Below, piece by piece: positions 4,983-7,822 of a stretch of 7,822 nt of DNA; positions within the stretch are counted from its first letter, which is position 1; each line of letters begins with the position of its first letter. The notes below the pieces were generated by a model. It was not told the DNA's origin. It worked only from the letters and a program-made list of their open reading frames with translations, and did no database searches. The DNA is from Chloroflexota bacterium. Lineage in GTDB: Bacteria; Chloroflexota; Limnocylindria; Limnocylindrales; CSP1-4. Made by a program: the position numbers and the translations under genes. The stretch spans positions 1-7,822 of the forward strand of contig VBHW01000003.1 in the NCBI GenBank assembly GCA_005881055.1. Direction: 5' to 3'.

Positions 4983-6146
4983 TCAGCGCGGACCCTCGAA
5001 CTCGAGGCCGGCGAGCGTCGTCCCGTCCGGGAGTCCCCGTCCGAGGACGAGGACCTGGAAGCCGCCGAGCGCCAGCGGGTCGAGGAGCCGTCCGATCGAG
5101 GCGCGCAGGCTCGTGTACTCGCCGATCGACATCGCGGGATCTGCCTGCCGCCCGAGGAGGAGCTGGCCGAGCCCGGCTCCGACGAGGAACTCCGCCTGGC
5201 TCGTCAGGCCGAGCGTGCGCCAACCGTGCCTGGCCGTGGCTCGTTCCACGGCCGTGAAGTCGACATGAGCGGTCAGGTCCTGCCGGCCGACGGCCACGTA
5301 CAGGTCGTCGTGGACACGGTGGTCCCGATACGCGCGAAGCGTCCCGGCACGGCGGGCCGGGCCGTAGAGGACCTCGGCCCGGCGGCCGTAGTCGACGAGG
5401 ACGGCGAAGCCACGCTCCACCGCGGCGGACATGTCGGCAGCCCATGAGTCGATCTCCAGGCAGACCTCGGCTTGCTGCCCTTCGCCCAGCTCGATCCCCT
5501 CGGCAGCCAGCCGTTCCGCGAGCGCGGGCGTCGAGGGCCCGCCCGGGCTGTCGACGAAGCGCCCGCCGTCGTCGTCGGTCCAGCCGACGTAGACCTCGCG
5601 CAGAAGGCCACCCGAGCGTCCGAGCCGGTGGACGGGCAGGGCGTCGAGGAACTCGTTCGCGAGGACGCACCCGACGACCGGTCGCTCCCCCGCCCCGCGG
5701 GCCTGGACCACATGGCCGAACCCCGCGGCCTCGAGGCGCTCCTCGAGCATCGCCGCCCGGCGCTCGACGATCTCGACGGCCTCGTAGCGCAGCCTCTCGA
5801 GGAGCCCGGAGTCGATCGCCCGGAGGCCCGCGAGCGTGTCCAGCACCAGGCGTCCGTTCCCGGCCCCGTACTCGCGCACGAGGAAGCGATCAGGCCGCTC
5901 GAGAGCCCGCCAGGCCTCGTCGAGGACGCGGGCGATGATCGCGCCGAAGACGGGGTGGAGCTCCGGGGCCGAGAGATAGTCGCCCGACCGGGTGGGACGC
6001 GCGTCGGACACGGCGTAGTAGCCCCGCTCCGGGTCGCCGAGCGCCACGGCCATGAAGCGCGCGAACGTGATCGGCCCGTTCTCTGCGATCTCCGCGCGGA
6101 GCTTCTCGACGAGGACGGGGTCGCCCGACGGGCGATCGGTCTCCAT
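4983..6146 (-). CDS. MidA/NDUFAF7-family class I SAM-dependent methyltransferase
   Basis: The 387-residue protein matches the MidA family (COG1565) along its length. It has ITFARFMAVALGDPERGYY (26-44), GDYLSAPELHPVFG (55-68), the SAM-binding loop REYGAGNGRL (91-100), acidic E125 at the end of strand 2, ANEFLDALPV (163-172), VDYG (251-254), GTLRAYRDH (268-276) and DLTAHVDF (290-297). Mitochondrial NDUFAF7 of this family symmetrically dimethylates an arginine in NDUFS2, the NuoD homologue, and is needed for complex I assembly; the role of most bacterial members is not established. The gene directly precedes the nuo operon on the same strand, and NuoD here keeps the target-equivalent arginine (R89), so a complex I maturation role is a reasonable inference. 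It starts with ATG 6 bases after the upstream gene, so the two are probably cotranscribed. All core motifs are intact. Confidence 0.92.
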   Translation of the reverse strand: METDRPSGDPVLVEKLRAEIAENGPITFARFMAVALGDPERGYYAVSDARPTRSGDYLSAPELHPVFGAIIARVLDEAWRALERPDRFLVREYGAGNGRLVLDTLAGLRAIDSGLLERLRYEAVEIVERRAAMLEERLEAAGFGHVVQARGAGERPVVGCVLANEFLDALPVHRLGRSGGLLREVYVGWTDDDGGRFVDSPGGPSTPALAERLAAEGIELGEGQQAEVCLEIDSWAADMSAAVERGFAVLVDYGRRAEVLYGPARRAGTLRAYRDHRVHDDLYVAVGRQDLTAHVDFTAVERATARHGWRTLGLTSQAEFLVGAGLGQLLLGRQADPAMSIGEYTSLRASIGRLLDPLALGGFQVLVLGRGLPDGTTLAGLEFEGPR

Positions 6147-6152
6147 CGGTGC

Positions 6153-7235
6153 TCAGGCCGCTCGCGGTGGGCGGCCGGCCACCAGCCGGGCAGCCGGGCC
6201 CACCAAGGTGTGCCCACCGAGGAGGATCGGGATCGGGGCCATGAGCGCAGATCGCGTGAGCTCGCAGAGCCACGGGTCGGAGACGGCACCCCAGTCGAGG
6301 AGGTCGCTCGCGAAGCGGTCCTCGGCCGACGGCCAGGCACCCTCGTCCGGGCCGAGCCGGTGGGCGAGGAGGACGCGGGTGTCGACGAGCGCGGCGCCGG
6401 CCAGGCTGGCGAGGCTCTGACCGAGCGAGGCGGGTCCGTCGCGATCGAGGAGCAGGCCGAGGACCGAGGTCGGCGGTCGGCCACGAGACGCCGGCGGGTC
6501 GACCTCGGCGAGCGGATCGGCGGCGCGGAGGCCGCGCTCCTCGACGAGCGCCCGCACACGGGACGCGGTGTGGCGCTCGAGCCAGGCGAGCGTCGCCGCC
6601 GAGGTCCGCCCGGTCACGAGGACCTCGGCCTTCCTGTCGTGGAATGCCCGCCGGATTGCCGCACGGCGGTCCCGCATCGGCACGGCCACGGCCGCCGGAA
6701 GCGCCCCGGGCCGGACGAGCTCGACGTCGAGCGGGCTGTCGAGGTCGACCGCGAGGCGCCATCGGCCGCGCAGGTCGGTCACCGCCCAGCCGGCCCGCTC
6801 CGCGAGCCAGCGCGGGAGCGCGTTGTCGGCGGTCATCGACGGGATCGGCGGCAGCGCGCCGGGCATCGAGATCGCGATCGCATCCGCGGAGTACTGGTTG
6901 TTCGCGAGGGCCGAGCGCGTCCTCGAGCCGGCGGCGGTCACGAACGAGCGGTGGTCGCGTGGCGTCGCGAGCGGCAGCGCCCCTGAGCCGAGGACGACGA
7001 TTCCGTCGCCCCGCCCCGCGGGCTGCGTTGCCGCGAGGAGCTCCGCGAGCCGGCGACCGAACGGTGTATCGTCGGGCGGCCCGGCCACGAGCTCGACTTC
7101 GTCCGCGCCGGCGGCCCGGAAGGCATCCACCCTGCGCAGGCCGTTCGCTCGACGGGCATCGGCGAGGAGTCGCACGAAGGGTCCGGCCCCCGAACCGGGA
7201 TCGAGATGGAAGATCCGGACGATCACCCTCGCCAT
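6153..7235 (-). CDS. Conserved-looking hypothetical protein, possible GT-A-like N-terminal fold
   Basis: I do not recognise this 360-residue protein with certainty. It has no signal peptide or membrane helix. The N-terminal half (to about 175) has a strand/helix pattern with GIVVLGSGALPLA (78-90), ALANNQYSADAIAI (109-122), DNALPRWLAERAG (138-149... region) and LAVDLDSPLDVELV (161-174). The last resembles the D-x-DTPxDL ending of MobA/CofC-type nucleotidyltransferases, but the N-terminal glycine-rich nucleotide loop of those enzymes is not evident. The C-terminal half contains VLVTGRTSAATLAWLE, RVRALVEERGLRA, DRFASDLLDW and PIPILLGGHTLVGP, which look like conserved blocks. It is upstream of and likely cotranscribed with the MidA-type methyltransferase and divergent from folK. 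High third-position GC throughout supports it as coding. The ATG start may be leaderless, with TAGACT just upstream. Confidence 0.75.
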   Translation of the reverse strand: MARVIVRIFHLDPGSGAGPFVRLLADARRANGLRRVDAFRAAGADEVELVAGPPDDTPFGRRLAELLAATQPAGRGDGIVVLGSGALPLATPRDHRSFVTAAGSRTRSALANNQYSADAIAISMPGALPPIPSMTADNALPRWLAERAGWAVTDLRGRWRLAVDLDSPLDVELVRPGALPAAVAVPMRDRRAAIRRAFHDRKAEVLVTGRTSAATLAWLERHTASRVRALVEERGLRAADPLAEVDPPASRGRPPTSVLGLLLDRDGPASLGQSLASLAGAALVDTRVLLAHRLGPDEGAWPSAEDRFASDLLDWGAVSDPWLCELTRSALMAPIPILLGGHTLVGPAARLVAGRPPRAA

Positions 7236-7822
7236 CGATCGAGTCTAGCCGCGGGCCGAGCCCGGACGCCCGCCCGGTGGATCCGGCGGGCCTACGTCGG
7301 GCTCGGGGCGAACCTCGGCGACGCGGATGCGACCCTGGCGGCCGGGGTGAGCGCGCTGGCCGCGCTGCCCGGGGCACGCCTGCGCGGCGTCTCGCGGCTG
7401 TACGCGACCGCACCGTGGGGCGTGACGGACCAGCCCGAGTTCCGGAACGCCGTCGTCGCCCTCGACGTTCCCGCCGGTCCCGATCCGGCGACGGGCGCGA
7501 CCGCGCTGCTCGTCGCGCTCAAGTCCCTCGAACGGGCCTTCGGGCGGGTCGAACGGCGGCGCTGGGGTCCGCGCGAGCTCGACCTCGACCTGCTCGTGTT
7601 CGGTCGGGCGCGACTCTCGGTCGAGCGACCGCCGGCCGGCCGCTCAGCCGACCCGGCAAAGGCGGCCCTGCCGCTCACGGTGCCGCATCTCGAAGCGCGC
7701 CGGCGGCTGTTCGTCCTCGCGCCGCTCGCGGACCTGGCGCCCCGGCTGGCGCCACCCGGCTGGGGCGAGACCGTGGCCACCGCGCTGCGCCGGCAGGTGT
7801 CGGCCGAGGAGCCGGGATCCGT
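7206..7822 (+). CDS. folK: 2-amino-4-hydroxy-6-hydroxymethyldihydropteridine diphosphokinase (HPPK, FolK), 3' end cut
   Basis: FolK transfers pyrophosphate from ATP to 6-hydroxymethyl-dihydropterin in folate synthesis. Signatures, numbered from the ATG at 7206: AYVGLGANLGD (29-39), RLYATAPWGVTDQPEFRNAV (64-83), LKSLERAFGRVERRRWGPRE (105-124) and the metal-binding LDLDLLVFG (125-133, D126 and D128), then TVPHLEARRRLFVLAPLADLAP near the end. The C-terminus must lie only a little beyond the window. The start is uncertain. The family N-terminus corresponds to about 7287, yet the only canonical start in this open frame is the ATG at 7206. It would add about 27 residues with unusually low third-position GC and overlap the divergent gene by 30 bases. 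A GTG at 7277 is out of frame by one base. The kinase core itself is clear. Confidence 0.88.
   Translation, partial: MEDPDDHPRHRSSLAAGRARTPARWIRRAYVGLGANLGDADATLAAGVSALAALPGARLRGVSRLYATAPWGVTDQPEFRNAVVALDVPAGPDPATGATALLVALKSLERAFGRVERRRWGPRELDLDLLVFGRARLSVERPPAGRSADPAKAALPLTVPHLEARRRLFVLAPLADLAPRLAPPGWGETVATALRRQVSAEEPGS
7242..7247 (-). promoter_or_regulatory. Possible -10 element of a leaderless promoter
   Basis: TAGACT on the minus strand ends exactly 6 bases before the ATG at 7235, so a transcript starting about 7 bases after it would begin at or next to the start codon. No Shine-Dalgarno sequence precedes this ATG, which fits a leaderless mRNA. No clear -35 is visible. Confidence 0.4.

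Noticed and set aside
4741..5670. 309-codon minus-strand frame overlapping the methyltransferase 3' half and the gap
   Set aside because: Arginine-rich product out of frame with the motif-bearing methyltransferase.
5472..6986. 504-codon plus-strand frame across the methyltransferase and hypothetical genes
   Set aside because: Spans two well-supported minus-strand genes and their junction; composition is that of an antisense shadow.
1..7822. Mobile elements, CRISPR arrays, tRNA or rRNA genes
   Set aside because: No transposase or integrase motifs, no target-site or terminal repeats, no spaced repeats and no tRNA-like cloverleaf or rRNA sequence were seen; the window reads as core metabolic genes.

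Overview
This window is GC-rich and tightly packed, with a strong preference for G or C at third codon positions. On the minus strand it carries the first six genes of a respiratory complex I (type 1 NADH dehydrogenase, Nuo) operon: nuoA, nuoB, nuoC, nuoD, nuoH and nuoI, with nuoI cut by the left edge. The D-H-I order without nuoE, nuoF and nuoG between D and H, the CETCFQCAQACP motif in NuoI and the frequent GTG starts suggest a high-GC bacterium, most likely a Chloroflexota lineage. That assignment is a family-level impression; an actinobacterial or other GC-rich origin is not excluded.

Right to left (5' to 3' on the minus strand), positions 7235-4983 hold a two-gene unit: an uncharacterised 360-residue protein and a MidA/NDUFAF7-family SAM-dependent methyltransferase, separated by 6 bases. 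A 433-base gap follows (4550-4982). It contains a terminator-like hairpin, a short perfect dyad, a plausible extended -10 promoter and a structured leader in front of nuoA. Positions 4549-1 are the nuo genes, with junctions from a 10-base overlap to a 13-base gap, as expected of one transcript. At the right edge, reading the other way, is folK (dihydropterin pyrophosphokinase), truncated close to its C-terminus. Its only canonical in-frame start lies inside the first codons of the divergent gene.

NuoA and NuoH are membrane subunits. NuoB, NuoC, NuoD and NuoI form the connecting arm that brings electrons through iron-sulfur clusters to quinone at the NuoB/NuoD/NuoH junction. The methyltransferase next door belongs to the family whose mitochondrial member NDUFAF7 dimethylates one arginine of the NuoD homologue NDUFS2. 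That arginine is present here as NuoD R89, so the neighbourhood may combine the complex with its own maturation factor (inference).

The points most worth a second look are: (1) the methyltransferase beside nuo with its presumed target conserved; (2) a NuoI whose second 4Fe-4S motif is missing from its usual place; (3) a NuoH with an extra segment of about 75 residues that contains two probable membrane helices; (4) a leader before nuoA with two mutually exclusive pairings, one covering the ribosome binding site; and (5) the folK start.
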